From IMG/VR virus record IMGVR_UViG_3300030104_001243, positions 1-39,317 of that record: a stretch of DNA of 39,317 nt; one strand, written 5' to 3'. This DNA comes from a virus. Positions 12,948 to 21,775 of this stretch are shown piece after piece; position 1 is the stretch's first letter, and every line of letters begins with the position of its first letter. The translations under genes were made by a program, and so were the position numbers. The notes under the pieces were generated by a model that worked only from the letters and a program-made list of their open reading frames with translations, made no database searches and was not told the origin of the DNA.

Positions 12948-14882
12948 ATGGCACAATCTTCTGCAACACAAAATTATAGATCTGCTAACTATCAATCTGG
13001 CCCGAATGAGGGAATGATCTGCGACCTCTCGGAACATGCAGAGAAGTTAATAGCTTACGAAGACATCTCCTCCCTCCTGACAGAGGAACAGGAACGTAAG
13101 ATCGTAGACTACGTTAAGTCCATGATGGATATGTCATACCACAAAATTTCAAAACGCTATGACCATTGGAAGGAAGCAGACAGAGCCCATGATGTTTATG
13201 TCCCTCCTGAAGCTACAGAATACAGAGAAAAGGCAGTCATAGCAGACACTCGTGCAATTGCAGACACAGTCCTCACATACATGATGGCGGCACTCTCTGG
13301 ACGTAATCCAATGTTCCAGCTTGAGGGTATGAACCGTAAATCCCGTCAGTCATCAATGATACTGGAGCGAGTACTCCATCAGCAGATGAGAAGAACAGCA
13401 GGTGAAGCTCGTCTTGCCCAGATGCTTCTCGACTCAATCCGTTACGGCTTTGCCCCAACAAAAATTGTATGGGACGCAAAAGCTAACCAGAATAAAATAG
13501 TAAACTTTGACCCACGCAGAGTATTCCCCGATCCCCGTGTCAACTGGGGTGACTGGGACAACATGCAATACATAGTTTTCTCTGACTACGTCAGCTTTAA
13601 TTCCCTCCTCTACTCTGGCCTATATCCCAAGTTGAAGCAGTTCCCTGCTCTTCGCCACAAACTTACACCTCCAAAGAACGCATGGAATGCTCATCACTGG
13701 CACAAGGAGGAGGGAAGAGGGCTTTCAATAGACCCTGCCCAACCAAATCAACGAGAGAGGAATGACCATTCATACTTCACTCTCGGAGATGCTCGTGTTG
13801 TTGACGAGACTTGGGTGCGTCTATCAGGCCATGAAATAGGTATACCTTCAATAGAACAGATCTATCTTGTCCTTACAATCCTAGACGAGAACGTAGTTAT
13901 TCGTATGCAACTCAATCCATACGGGCAACAATTTCCAATCGCCATTGGCGGTCTGTACCAAGATACCCACAAAACATACGGGCAATCTTTGTATGACCTT
14001 TTGCTTCCTATGCACGATATTGCAACTTATCTTCTACGTTCTCGGATAGACAACGTGTCTGCCGCACTCAACAATTTAATCTTCGTTGACCCGACACAGG
14101 TGTCTGTCCCAGACCTCATAGACAGGAATCCTTGGGGTGTCGTGCGTACACTCCCTGGAACAAAGCCTGGGGATGGTGTCTTTATTGCTCAAGTGCCAGA
14201 CGTAACACGAGGACATTTCAACGATATTGCGGCAATGGGCGAATTAAAACAGCGTGTGTCTGCCGCTTCAGACGCACAACAAGGTATGCCAACCTCAGAC
14301 GGGATACGGACGGCGACAGAAATCCAGCGTCTGACACAACTCGGATCACAGCGTCTGGGCGTTATCAGCCGTGTAATGTCTGCCACAACCATACGACCAA
14401 TGGTACGCATGATGGTCAACAATATTCAGGATGCACTTTCTATGGAAGGATCTATCAAAATAGATCCGACCAATATGCCCACTCAATTATCATCTGTAGT
14501 AGATGACGGCTATCTCGATTATGAAGTATCCAAAGACCTGCAAGGCGACATTGACTATTTAGTCATCGACGGGACACTCCCACTCGAACCAACTCGTAAC
14601 GCAGAGACTTGGATGAACATGCTCCAGATCATGCAACAGACTGGCCTCAATATGGAATACGACGCAGGTCAGATTGCAGAAGAAGCCATACGAGCTATGG
14701 GCATAACAGACATGGACAGGTTTAGAATTAGCGAACAGGAACTCCAATCCAAAGGAGCTTCCCCATCTCAGCAGATTTCTATGATGGAGAAAATGAGAGG
14801 GGCAAACGTCCAGTCCCAACAAGACATACAGAACCAAGTCCAGAAGGGTAACTTAGTCCCAATGAAACAAGCGAGGCGATAA
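12948..14882 (+). CDS. portal protein
   Basis: 644 residues, directly after the large terminase and preceded by AAGAGG. Assignment rests on position, size and typical portal-like segments: an N-terminal helical region, the block DSIRYGFAPTKIVWD (about 165-179), FDPRRVFPDPRVNWGDWDN, and a long helical crown region in the second half ending with a Gln-rich tail. Portals form the dodecameric ring at one capsid vertex, through which DNA is packaged and ejected. The C-terminal ~45 residues (QSKGASPSQQISMMEKMRGA onward) look flexible. Confidence 0.88.
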   Translation: MAQSSATQNYRSANYQSGPNEGMICDLSEHAEKLIAYEDISSLLTEEQERKIVDYVKSMMDMSYHKISKRYDHWKEADRAHDVYVPPEATEYREKAVIADTRAIADTVLTYMMAALSGRNPMFQLEGMNRKSRQSSMILERVLHQQMRRTAGEARLAQMLLDSIRYGFAPTKIVWDAKANQNKIVNFDPRRVFPDPRVNWGDWDNMQYIVFSDYVSFNSLLYSGLYPKLKQFPALRHKLTPPKNAWNAHHWHKEEGRGLSIDPAQPNQRERNDHSYFTLGDARVVDETWVRLSGHEIGIPSIEQIYLVLTILDENVVIRMQLNPYGQQFPIAIGGLYQDTHKTYGQSLYDLLLPMHDIATYLLRSRIDNVSAALNNLIFVDPTQVSVPDLIDRNPWGVVRTLPGTKPGDGVFIAQVPDVTRGHFNDIAAMGELKQRVSAASDAQQGMPTSDGIRTATEIQRLTQLGSQRLGVISRVMSATTIRPMVRMMVNNIQDALSMEGSIKIDPTNMPTQLSSVVDDGYLDYEVSKDLQGDIDYLVIDGTLPLEPTRNAETWMNMLQIMQQTGLNMEYDAGQIAEEAIRAMGITDMDRFRISEQELQSKGASPSQQISMMEKMRGANVQSQQDIQNQVQKGNLVPMKQARR

Positions 14883-15151
14883 TGGACAAGAAAGAAGCAT
14901 TAGCCGCAACAGTAGACGTAAAGGTCAGAGACTATGTCGAAGAGGTTGAAAGAGTACTGCATGGAGAACTGAGTGTCTTCAAGGAAGATATACGAGGAGA
15001 ACTGCGTAAGTTCTCAAAACAAATCGCTAGTATCGAAAGTCGTGTAGCCAGTTTAGAGGCTGTACAGAATGTTGCCAATTCGGACGACAAGTATGCCCTT
15101 ACTAAGGCAAAGTTAATCAGGTTAATGAAAGACATGGGGTACTACGAATAA
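14882..15151 (+). CDS. coiled-coil protein, 89 aa
   Basis: Start overlaps the portal stop and stop overlaps the next start, so it is coupled on both sides. Residues about 15-65 are an almost uninterrupted coiled coil (VERVLHGELSVFKEDIRGEL, ASIESRVASLEAVQNV). The C-terminal ~20 residues form a separate basic segment (LTKAKLIRLMKDMGYYE). Probably a structural or assembly factor between portal and fibre genes; not recognised. Confidence 0.7.
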   Translation: MDKKEALAATVDVKVRDYVEEVERVLHGELSVFKEDIRGELRKFSKQIASIESRVASLEAVQNVANSDDKYALTKAKLIRLMKDMGYYE

Positions 15152-17004
15152 TGGCTGTTACAACTCCCAAAGGCGAACAGATACAATTTGTATCTTCGAA
15201 GACAGGAACACATAACCTCGATACATACCTAGAAGCGGCAGAAGTAGGCAACCGTCAACTCTCGGATCTTATAGATGATCTCTTCGATTCTTCTACTGGC
15301 GTATTCAAGTCAGACAACTTTGAATTTCGTTTCAATGCCACAGACGACAAGATACAGGTTCGTATCGGGCAATTCGCAACTTCCTCTGCTGGCTGGGCAG
15401 ACGTAACAACCTTCTTCAGTATAGAAGGTGCTTTCTCCACCTCAACATCTTATAACAACTTTGATATAGTAACAGTCACAAACGGTGACGGGTATATAGT
15501 TCACGGACTTGCTTCCGCACAGACATTCGGATCGGAGTCTGCTTTCACCTCGTCTTCCAACACATACAAACTTATAGACGTTTCTGGAGCACAGGACTGG
15601 GCAACCAAGACAAGTGCGGCTGTATCAGGTTCAGATTACTCAGCAAAAGAATACGCACAAGGAACGCAAGCAAGCACAGGAGGCTCGGCAAAATCATGGG
15701 CTCAAGACGCAGACCAAGTGAACGGTGCATCTACCAACGACAGATCTGCAAAGGCTTGGTCGCAAGGTGCAAGCATGACTGGTTCAACCCTTGGGGGTTC
15801 AGCGAAGGACTGGGCTCAACACACGGGTTCAACTGTAGACGGAACGAACTATTCGGCAAAACACTGGGCAACACAGGCAGACGTAGGCACAGTAGCGTCT
15901 GGGATTTCCAACATCAATGCAACGGCAGGTGGATTAACTAACATTAATACAGTTGCTGGCAATATTTCTAATGTAAATACAGTTGCTGGCATAAGTTCAA
16001 ACATAACTACAGTAGCTGGAAAGGCATCACTGATTACGTCTGACTTTGTTACAGACCTTAACTTAGTTACCTCGGACTTTATCACAGACCTTAACCTTGT
16101 AACTGCTGACTTCATAACAGATATGAATCTTGTTACTGCTGATTTTATTACTGACCTAAATCTGGTTACTGCTGACTTCATAACAGACATGAACCTCGTA
16201 ACCTCTGACTTCGTGTCAGACATGAGTCTCGTCACCTCCGATTTCGTTACAGACGTAAATACCCTTGCTGTCAGCAGTGTGATTACAGACATGGATATAC
16301 TTGCCACATCAGCGAATGTGACAGCGATGGGACTTCTCGGCACATCTACAAATGTTACAAATATGGCAACCGTTGCCACAAACATTACAAATGTAAATAG
16401 CTTCGCAAATACCTATGCGATATCAGGTTCTGCTCCAGCCTCCCCAACGGAAGGCGATCTCTGGTACGACACAGGCAATGATAAGATGAAAGTTTACAAT
16501 GGCTCTGCTTGGGTAAACTTTATTGCTGGCGAAAACTCAGACGCTCTATCAGAGGGAAGCAACAACAAGTACTACACAGACACAAGAGTAGAGACATATT
16601 TAAGTGGTCAATCTGCAACGCCAGACTTTGCTTCAGGTGTCAGTCAGGGAAACTGGAAAGTTCTCGGGCATCTTCAAGGGCCAGCAGTTTTTACGATTGA
16701 CCCTGCCGCACTTGGCGACAATACGGGCAAGGTGGTTATTGCTGGAGATTTACAGGTAGACGGAACACAGACCACCGTCAACAGCACAACCATGAGTGTA
16801 GCAGACCTTAATATAACTGTGGCTAATGGGGCTGGTAATGCCGCCGCCGCAAATGGGGCAGGTCTGACAGTAGGAGGAGCAAGTGCAACGCTTACTTACG
16901 CTAGTGCAGACGACACTTGGAACTTTAATAAAGCAGTAAAAATTAATTCATCAGCAGTGGCAACCGTAGACGACAGTGTGGCTAATGCAATCGCCCTTGG
17001 ATAG
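15151..17004 (+). CDS. tail fibre protein with hendecad repeats
   Basis: 617 residues. Residues about 20-95 form a virion-anchor-like domain with the motif YLEAAEVGNRQLSDLIDDLF, also found in the fibre at 29179-30744. Residues about 150-245 hold five (S)AK-x-(W/Y)-(A/S)-(Q/T) repeats. Residues about 247-295 have NI-x-TVAG-type repeats. Residues 296-372 are seven 11-residue repeats of the form T(S/A)DF(V/I)TDLNLV (nt 16036-16266), which suit a right-handed coiled coil. A GDLWYDT...MKVYNGSAWVNF segment follows, then LQVDGTQTTVNS and a beta-rich C terminus. This architecture is a trimeric fibre. It opens the large receptor-binding cassette. Confidence 0.85.
   Translation: MAVTTPKGEQIQFVSSKTGTHNLDTYLEAAEVGNRQLSDLIDDLFDSSTGVFKSDNFEFRFNATDDKIQVRIGQFATSSAGWADVTTFFSIEGAFSTSTSYNNFDIVTVTNGDGYIVHGLASAQTFGSESAFTSSSNTYKLIDVSGAQDWATKTSAAVSGSDYSAKEYAQGTQASTGGSAKSWAQDADQVNGASTNDRSAKAWSQGASMTGSTLGGSAKDWAQHTGSTVDGTNYSAKHWATQADVGTVASGISNINATAGGLTNINTVAGNISNVNTVAGISSNITTVAGKASLITSDFVTDLNLVTSDFITDLNLVTADFITDMNLVTADFITDLNLVTADFITDMNLVTSDFVSDMSLVTSDFVTDVNTLAVSSVITDMDILATSANVTAMGLLGTSTNVTNMATVATNITNVNSFANTYAISGSAPASPTEGDLWYDTGNDKMKVYNGSAWVNFIAGENSDALSEGSNNKYYTDTRVETYLSGQSATPDFASGVSQGNWKVLGHLQGPAVFTIDPAALGDNTGKVVIAGDLQVDGTQTTVNSTTMSVADLNITVANGAGNAAAANGAGLTVGGASATLTYASADDTWNFNKAVKINSSAVATVDDSVANAIALG
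16036..16266 (+). repeat. seven 33-nt repeats coding for 11-residue units
   Basis: In-frame repeats inside the fibre gene. The peptide unit T(S/A)DF(V/I)(T/S)D(L/M/V)(N/S)-x2 is strongly conserved, yet the codons differ between copies (for example GACTTCATAACAGAT versus GATTTTATTACTGAC). The protein repeat is kept while exact DNA repetition is avoided. Confidence 0.8.
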
Positions 17005-17017
17005 TCAGGAGTAAATA

Positions 17018-17365
17018 ATGGCAAATACATTTAAGAACGCACATGCTCAAAAGATAGGTACAGGATATACCGAAGTCTATGGAGCACCAGCATCGACAAC
17101 AACTGTAATACTAGCTGTATCTCTCTGTAACAGAACAACAGGAACGATTACCATAAGTGCGTATATGCGAGACGCAGGGGTAGACGGAAGCAGTAATGCA
17201 AATCACCGAATGCTCTTAAATAATGTTGAAATACCTGCTGGCTCAACGCTCGAAGTACTCGCAGGTCAAAAATACATACTCGAAGCAACAGACGACATAT
17301 ATATTAAGTCAAGCGTGGCAGACAGCCTCGATGTTGTCATGGGTGTGATGGAGATTGATAACTAA
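17018..17365 (+). CDS. small virion/fibre-associated beta protein, 115 aa
   Basis: Starts MANTFKNAHAQKIGTGYTEV; CAGGAG is 8 nt upstream. The sequence is strand-rich with Gly/Thr/Ser turns (TVILAVSLCNRTTGTITISA, then VEIPAGSTLEVLAGQKYILE), like small head or tail decoration proteins. Its stop overlaps the next gene's start. A decoration or fibre-linked role is inference from position and composition. Confidence 0.65.
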   Translation: MANTFKNAHAQKIGTGYTEVYGAPASTTTVILAVSLCNRTTGTITISAYMRDAGVDGSSNANHRMLLNNVEIPAGSTLEVLAGQKYILEATDDIYIKSSVADSLDVVMGVMEIDN

Positions 17366-18603
17366 TGCCATTTCTAGGAAACAAACCCACAAACAATTTC
17401 ACGAGCTTTGAAAAGCAAGACATCACTGGGTCTGGCACAACTTCGTATACTCTGGCCCATGCAGTCAATAACGAGAAGGACATTGACCTATATATAAACC
17501 ATGTCCACCAAGAGCCAACCACCGCATATTCTGCGTCTGGCACTACCCTGACGCTGACGGAAAGTATTTCAAGCTCAGATGATTGCTATATTTTATTCCG
17601 ATCTCGTGCCATCCAATCAGCAACACCTCCAGATGGCTCAGTAAATTCTGCAAAGCTGGCAACTGATATAGCGATTTCTGGGGATTTGACTGTAGATACT
17701 ACTACACTAAAAGTGGACAGTTCAAATAATCGCATAGGTTTGGGAACAGCAAGCCCGACTGCACAACTACATATTGTTGGTGATGACACAAGCAATCAGG
17801 TTATTATAGAAAACACAGCTACGTCTGCTAGTTCTGCACCTGATTTAATGTTGCTAAGAACTTCTACAAGTAGTGCGGCAGATAATGATGTAATAGGTAG
17901 AATAGATTTTGCAGGGCTTAATGATGCTAATGAGCAAATAAACTATTTTACTATTTCAGCACGCATAGATGATGCTAGTGATGGTACAGAAAATGGTCAG
18001 TTGCGTTTACAGCATATTAAGGATGGAAGTTATGTAGAGCCAGTTGTTATAGATGGTACTGGTGGATTAAGAGTTGGTTTAGATACCAATATTTTTAATA
18101 CTGCCGCTTCTGAAAAAGCCTCAATTAAAAACACCACAACTGGCAACGCACTTACATTACAAGCAACAGATGTTACGGGGGGTTATCCAATTTTGTGGCT
18201 TTATAGTAGTGATAGTACCGCTTCCCAAAATGCCATAACTTTTCAAAGGAGTGGTGGTGGTGTTGGAACTATTACAACATCTGCCTCTTCAACTGCCTAC
18301 AACACTTCGTCAGACTACCGTTTAAAAGAATCAATCAATTATTCTTGGGATGCTACATCAAGACTTAAACAACTCAAGCCAAGTAGATTTAACTTTAAGG
18401 TAGACAAGGATACAACTGTAGATGGTTTCTTAGCACATGAAGTTTCAAGTATAGTTCCTGAAGCTATAACTGGTGAAAAAGATGCTGTAGATAAAGATGG
18501 CAAACCAATTATGCAAGGCATAGACCAATCAAAATTAGTACCTCTTCTTGTCAAAACAATACAAGAATTAGAAGCTCGTATCACAGCACTGGAGGGTAAA
18601 TAA
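17365..18603 (+). CDS. receptor-binding fibre with S74 self-cleaving chaperone
   Basis: 412 residues. Residues about 12-85 are a connector-like domain (GTTSYTLAHAVNNEKDIDLY, then a TTLTLTESI strand). The middle is beta-rich. The last ~97 residues are an intramolecular chaperone of the Peptidase_S74 type: SDYRLKESINYSW (Ser316-Asp317 dyad), KPSRFNFKVD, DGFLAHEVSSIVPEAITG, and a terminal coiled coil LVKTIQELEARITALEG. In this family the chaperone helps trimerisation and then cuts itself off. From about nt 17660 the gene becomes clearly more AT-rich than its own 5' end, a sign that the distal part was replaced by recombination. Confidence 0.88.
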   Translation: MPFLGNKPTNNFTSFEKQDITGSGTTSYTLAHAVNNEKDIDLYINHVHQEPTTAYSASGTTLTLTESISSSDDCYILFRSRAIQSATPPDGSVNSAKLATDIAISGDLTVDTTTLKVDSSNNRIGLGTASPTAQLHIVGDDTSNQVIIENTATSASSAPDLMLLRTSTSSAADNDVIGRIDFAGLNDANEQINYFTISARIDDASDGTENGQLRLQHIKDGSYVEPVVIDGTGGLRVGLDTNIFNTAASEKASIKNTTTGNALTLQATDVTGGYPILWLYSSDSTASQNAITFQRSGGGVGTITTSASSTAYNTSSDYRLKESINYSWDATSRLKQLKPSRFNFKVDKDTTVDGFLAHEVSSIVPEAITGEKDAVDKDGKPIMQGIDQSKLVPLLVKTIQELEARITALEGK

Positions 18604-19662
18604 ATGCCAATATCAAGATTACTACCAGCCAGTTTTGAGCAACCTAATCCAGTTAACTATGTAATAAATTCAGATATGGAGGTTAGCCAGAGGGGAACTT
18701 CATTTACAACAGCGAGTGGCTATGGAGACTATACTTTAGATAGATGGATGTCTGGACACACTGTAACTGGTAAATTTTCTATCGCCCAAGTTACAGATGC
18801 ACCAACAGGATTTAAGCATAGTCTTAAAGCTACCTCTGCTTCAGCGTACTCAGTGGGAACTAATGAAGAATTTGTTATAAGACAAAAGATTGAAGGACAG
18901 AATTGTATCGCTTTGGCTTTAGGTACTTCATCAGCAAAAACTGTTACACTAAGTTTCTGGGTTAAATCATCTTTAACAGGAACTTTCTCAGGAGCATTTT
19001 TAAACTCTGCGGAGAACAGATGTTATGTTTTCACTTATGATATCTCATCAGCGTCAACTTGGGAGAAGAAAGAAATCTCTGTTGCTTTAGATACTTCAGG
19101 TACATGGCTTACTACAAATGGAATTGGGCTTACTCTTTATTTCTCATTAGGTGCTGGTTCAGGGTTGCAAGCATCGGCTGGGTCTTGGATAAGCACAAAG
19201 GATTTGACTACTAGCAGTTCGGTTAATTTAGTTGGAACTAATGCGGCTACTTGGCAAATAACAGGGGTCGTTCTTAATGAAGGTTCTAAAGCTGAAACCT
19301 TTAAGGAAACCTACGCAGAGACATTGGAGAAGTGCCAAAGGTATTATACAAGATTTCAAGCTACCTCTGCCTACTCTTATTTTGGTTCTGGTGTATCTTC
19401 TGATACTAGTACTGCTAGAATTTTTAAAAGTTTTCCTGTGGAAATGAACCATATACCAGTGCTTGAACAGTCAGCGAATAATACTTGGAATATTTACCCC
19501 CCTGGAGCAGGATTTACTGCTGATGCAACAATCAATAATGCTAGTACTTGGGGTAGTGCAATCAACTGTACTACTGGTGCAACTCAAACTGACAAAGGAG
19601 GTTCTCACTGCACCGCAAATAATACAACCAATGCTTATTTCGCTTTTGAATCGGAGTTATAA
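18604..19662 (+). CDS. receptor-binding/tail fibre protein, 352 aa
   Basis: N terminus INSDMEVSQRGTSFTTASGY followed by YTLDRWMSGH, a pattern common at the start of carbohydrate-binding jelly-roll domains of phage fibres; then GQNCIALALGTSSAKTVTLS and FWVKSSLTGTFSG. Residues about 220-245 contain FKETYAETLEKCQRYYTRF, which often precedes a C-terminal receptor-binding head. AT-rich and lacking the CAGACG hexamer common elsewhere. It follows the S74 fibre directly and probably recognises a surface glycan or protein. Confidence 0.8.
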   Translation: MPISRLLPASFEQPNPVNYVINSDMEVSQRGTSFTTASGYGDYTLDRWMSGHTVTGKFSIAQVTDAPTGFKHSLKATSASAYSVGTNEEFVIRQKIEGQNCIALALGTSSAKTVTLSFWVKSSLTGTFSGAFLNSAENRCYVFTYDISSASTWEKKEISVALDTSGTWLTTNGIGLTLYFSLGAGSGLQASAGSWISTKDLTTSSSVNLVGTNAATWQITGVVLNEGSKAETFKETYAETLEKCQRYYTRFQATSAYSYFGSGVSSDTSTARIFKSFPVEMNHIPVLEQSANNTWNIYPPGAGFTADATINNASTWGSAINCTTGATQTDKGGSHCTANNTTNAYFAFESEL

Positions 19663-19663
19663 A

Positions 19664-19855
19664 ATGGAATTTAAAAATGCAAAATATGTTAAAGATTATA
19701 TGGACGCAGAGAAAAAGACTGAACCTTGTATCACTATATCTTGCACTGTAAATGATATAATACTGTCTATTCCTACAGTCATAGGCAATCGTTACTATGA
19801 CGAGGCTATGAAACAAGTTGCAGACAAAAAACTAACAATCAAGGAGGCCGATTGA
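19664..19855 (+). CDS. small fibre-associated protein, 63 aa
   Basis: The ATG at 19664 (MEFKNAKYVKDYMDAEKKTE) is 1 nt after the fibre stop; a longer reading from 19463 lies inside the fibre gene and is rejected. The C terminus NRYYDEAMKQVADKKLTIKE resembles short proteins that often follow fibre genes in marine phages. GGAG at 19653-19656 serves as ribosome-binding site. Possible fibre-assembly helper. Confidence 0.65.
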   Translation: MEFKNAKYVKDYMDAEKKTEPCITISCTVNDIILSIPTVIGNRYYDEAMKQVADKKLTIKEAD

Positions 19856-20319
19856 TGCCCTACATTGGCAAAGAATTAGTAAGCGGATCTTTTGTCAGCC
19901 TCGATAGTATAACGGCAGACGGATCGACAGCATATTCACTCACTAAAGGTGGCACGGCTTATGATGCTGGGCAAGCAGAGAGACTAATCGTGTCTGTGGA
20001 CGGAGTAACCCAAGCTCCAAACTCAGCATTTACCGTGTCTGGGAATACGATCACCTTCAGTGAATCAGTCCCTGCGAGTAGTTCTATCGACTACATAGTC
20101 TCTATGGGAGACGTAATGGATGTTGGCACAGTCTCCAACGGAACGATTACGTCTGACAAATTATCCAGTAATTTTTACAAGGAAGGTATCATTATCAACA
20201 GTGCCACAATCGACAACAATGTGACGATAGCTTCCACAGAAAGGGCGATGATCGCTGGTTCAATTTCGATTGCGTCAAATAAAACTCTAACAGTTAATGG
20301 GGAGCTTACAATTGTCTAA
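19855..20319 (+). CDS. tail fibre/connector protein, 154 aa
   Basis: The ATG at 19855 is chosen (AAGGAGG 7 nt upstream, stop overlap TGATG); a TTG one codon earlier is unlikely. Residues about 20-80 carry the same connector-like fold as other fibres here (STAYSLTKGGTAY, LIVSVDGVTQAPNSAF, NTITFSESVP). The C terminus has a repeating strand pattern (SATIDNNVTIASTERAMIAG). It keeps the usual base composition and has two CAGACG/CGTCTG hexamers, unlike its neighbours, so it may be an ancestral segment between swapped modules. Confidence 0.75.
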   Translation: MPYIGKELVSGSFVSLDSITADGSTAYSLTKGGTAYDAGQAERLIVSVDGVTQAPNSAFTVSGNTITFSESVPASSSIDYIVSMGDVMDVGTVSNGTITSDKLSSNFYKEGIIINSATIDNNVTIASTERAMIAGSISIASNKTLTVNGELTIV

Positions 20320-20836
20320 ACTTCATGTAAACGAAATCAACGCTAAAGGCTCTGCTAATACTGGTTTGTCTATCAACGACACAGGAAGAGTTACAACTCC
20401 GAATAAGATAGCATTTCATGTATTAGGCAATGTGCCAAATACGGCTGGTGCTTATTCATCAACTACACCAGTTATTCCAGGGACTATAAAATTTAATCAT
20501 GGCAATGGTTGGAATGCTGGCACAGGAAGATTTACTGTTCCAAGTGGAGGTGCTGGGCTGTATTTTTTTCATGTCCACATGGGAATTGTTCTCACTAATG
20601 CAAGCGGTGGAAATTGTGGGCCTAGGCTGTTTTTTTATAATGCGGCTGGCACACAGCAATACGCACCCTATTCTTACTGGAATCATCCAGCGTCGGCTCA
20701 TTACGGGTCTGCTCCTATAACTGCCACTTGGGAGATGGCTGAAGGCGATTATGTGTATCTAACCTTCTTTTCAAACAACGCAACGTATTACGCAGACCAA
20801 TCTGAATTAAGTTTCCAAGGGTTTTTAATAGGATGA
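20312..20836 (+). CDS. fibre-tip protein with jelly-roll-like domain, 174 aa
   Basis: Start taken as TTG at 20312, giving MSKLHVNEINAKGSANTGLS, the common N terminus of small fibre proteins; GGGGAG is 7-8 nt upstream. An ATG at 20297 would place this site inside the coding region. Residues about 35-174 look like a C1q/TNF-type jelly roll: NKIAFHVLG, GRFTVPSGGAGLYFFHVHMG, and the C-terminal strand SELSFQGFLIG. Such domains form trimers that bind receptors. Confidence 0.75.
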   Translation: MSKLHVNEINAKGSANTGLSINDTGRVTTPNKIAFHVLGNVPNTAGAYSSTTPVIPGTIKFNHGNGWNAGTGRFTVPSGGAGLYFFHVHMGIVLTNASGGNCGPRLFFYNAAGTQQYAPYSYWNHPASAHYGSAPITATWEMAEGDYVYLTFFSNNATYYADQSELSFQGFLIG

Positions 20837-20849
20837 GGAGAACGATATG
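20828..20849 (+). repeat. 22-bp direct repeat, copy 1
   Basis: Begins ATAGGATGAGG and ends AACGATATG; it spans the end of one fibre-tip gene, the ribosome-binding site and the start codon of the next. An exact copy lies at 21754-21775. Confidence 0.9.
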
Positions 20850-21377
20850 TCAGGAATAATTCAAGCAACAAATCTTCAGGTCACTAATGTTAAAAAGTTA
20901 GATGGCTCTGCTCCAACCTTAAATGATTTATCTATTGACCAATCTGGTAGTGTAGTTCAAGTTCAGCAGTATCATAGACCAGGGGCATTAAGTAGTACTA
21001 GTTATTTAAATGCACTAGATAGTTCTACTTTTGTGGATACAATGTCCAAAACAATAACAACTAAAATTGCAAATAGTAAAATTCTTGTGAAAGTACTTAT
21101 TGTTGCATATAATGGTGCTGAGAGTATAAGAGCAAAAGCTAGATTTTATAGAGATAGTACAATAATTGATTCTGATTCTTATGCTTTTTATGGCTCTTCA
21201 TCTACTATGTCAACTTACAGCCTTAATGTATTAGACTCCCCTAGTGCAAATGCTGGCACAACACTAACCTATAAATTACAAACGGGTAGAACTGGTTCAG
21301 GTACAATCATTATGGGATATGGAGATTCTAGTGGTGGTGCACATGCTAGTATAACACTTATGGAGATTGTAGCATGA
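20847..21377 (+). CDS. receptor-binding fibre-tip protein, 176 aa
   Basis: Starts MSGIIQATNLQVTNVKKLDG and shares NGSAP-type residues with the 21773 gene. The body (VVQVQQYHR, STFVDTMSKTITTKIANSKI, then ILVKVLIVAY) parallels the 22388 product, so both carry one fold. AT-rich. It is preceded by a 22-bp sequence repeated before the 21773 gene. Probably an alternative or additional receptor-binding tip. Confidence 0.75.
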   Translation: MSGIIQATNLQVTNVKKLDGSAPTLNDLSIDQSGSVVQVQQYHRPGALSSTSYLNALDSSTFVDTMSKTITTKIANSKILVKVLIVAYNGAESIRAKARFYRDSTIIDSDSYAFYGSSSTMSTYSLNVLDSPSANAGTTLTYKLQTGRTGSGTIIMGYGDSSGGAHASITLMEIVA

Positions 21378-21757
21378 TAAATGTAATTACAGCACTTAAC
21401 GCATTAGGCGTTAAAGAATGGGTTATCAGAGGAGAGCCAACAACTGAAGATGAATTTAATGCTATGTTCCGTAAAGTAACTGGAGCAGATAGCAATGGTT
21501 CAGCTATAGAAAGCGATAAAACTTCAGACTTTGGAGTTACTTGGAAGCAAGTGTCAGACAAGAAGAAAGCCTTAGAAGATGCAGAGCCAATGAGATTACT
21601 TAGAGTAGAAAGAGATAGACTTTTAGCTGAAACGGATTGGTGGGCGAGTTCCGACTTAACCATAACGGATGCTCAAAAGAAATACAGACAAGACCTCAGA
21701 GATATAACTAAGTCAGCTACGTCATTGGATGATGTAACTTGGCCTTCAAAGCCATAG
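21374..21757 (+). CDS. tail fibre assembly chaperone-like protein, 127 aa
   Basis: The C-terminal half is highly typical of phage tail-assembly chaperones: LLRVERDRLLAETDWWASSD, DAQKKYRQDLRDITKSATSL, DDVTWPSKP. The N-terminal part (NALGVKEWVIRGEPTTEDEF) is a small alpha/beta segment. The start overlaps the upstream stop (ATGA). Such proteins help fold or attach fibres and usually sit right after the fibre gene they serve. Confidence 0.85.
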   Translation: MINVITALNALGVKEWVIRGEPTTEDEFNAMFRKVTGADSNGSAIESDKTSDFGVTWKQVSDKKKALEDAEPMRLLRVERDRLLAETDWWASSDLTITDAQKKYRQDLRDITKSATSLDDVTWPSKP

Positions 21758-21775
21758 GATGAGGAGAACGATATG
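21754..21775 (+). repeat. 22-bp direct repeat, copy 2
   Basis: Identical to 20828-20849. It again covers the end of the previous gene, the GAGGAG ribosome-binding site and the ATG of the next fibre-tip gene. Confidence 0.9.

Noticed and set aside
16021-16270. CRISPR-like array
   Set aside because: Spacing is a coding 33-nt repeat without spacers and the copies differ in sequence.
15849-16385. Leftward 178-codon ORF
   Set aside because: Antisense shadow of the hendecad repeats of the fibre gene.
19463-19855. 130-codon reading of the small gene after the 352-aa fibre
   Set aside because: The first half lies inside the fibre gene; the ATG at 19664, 1 nt after the fibre stop, is the natural start.
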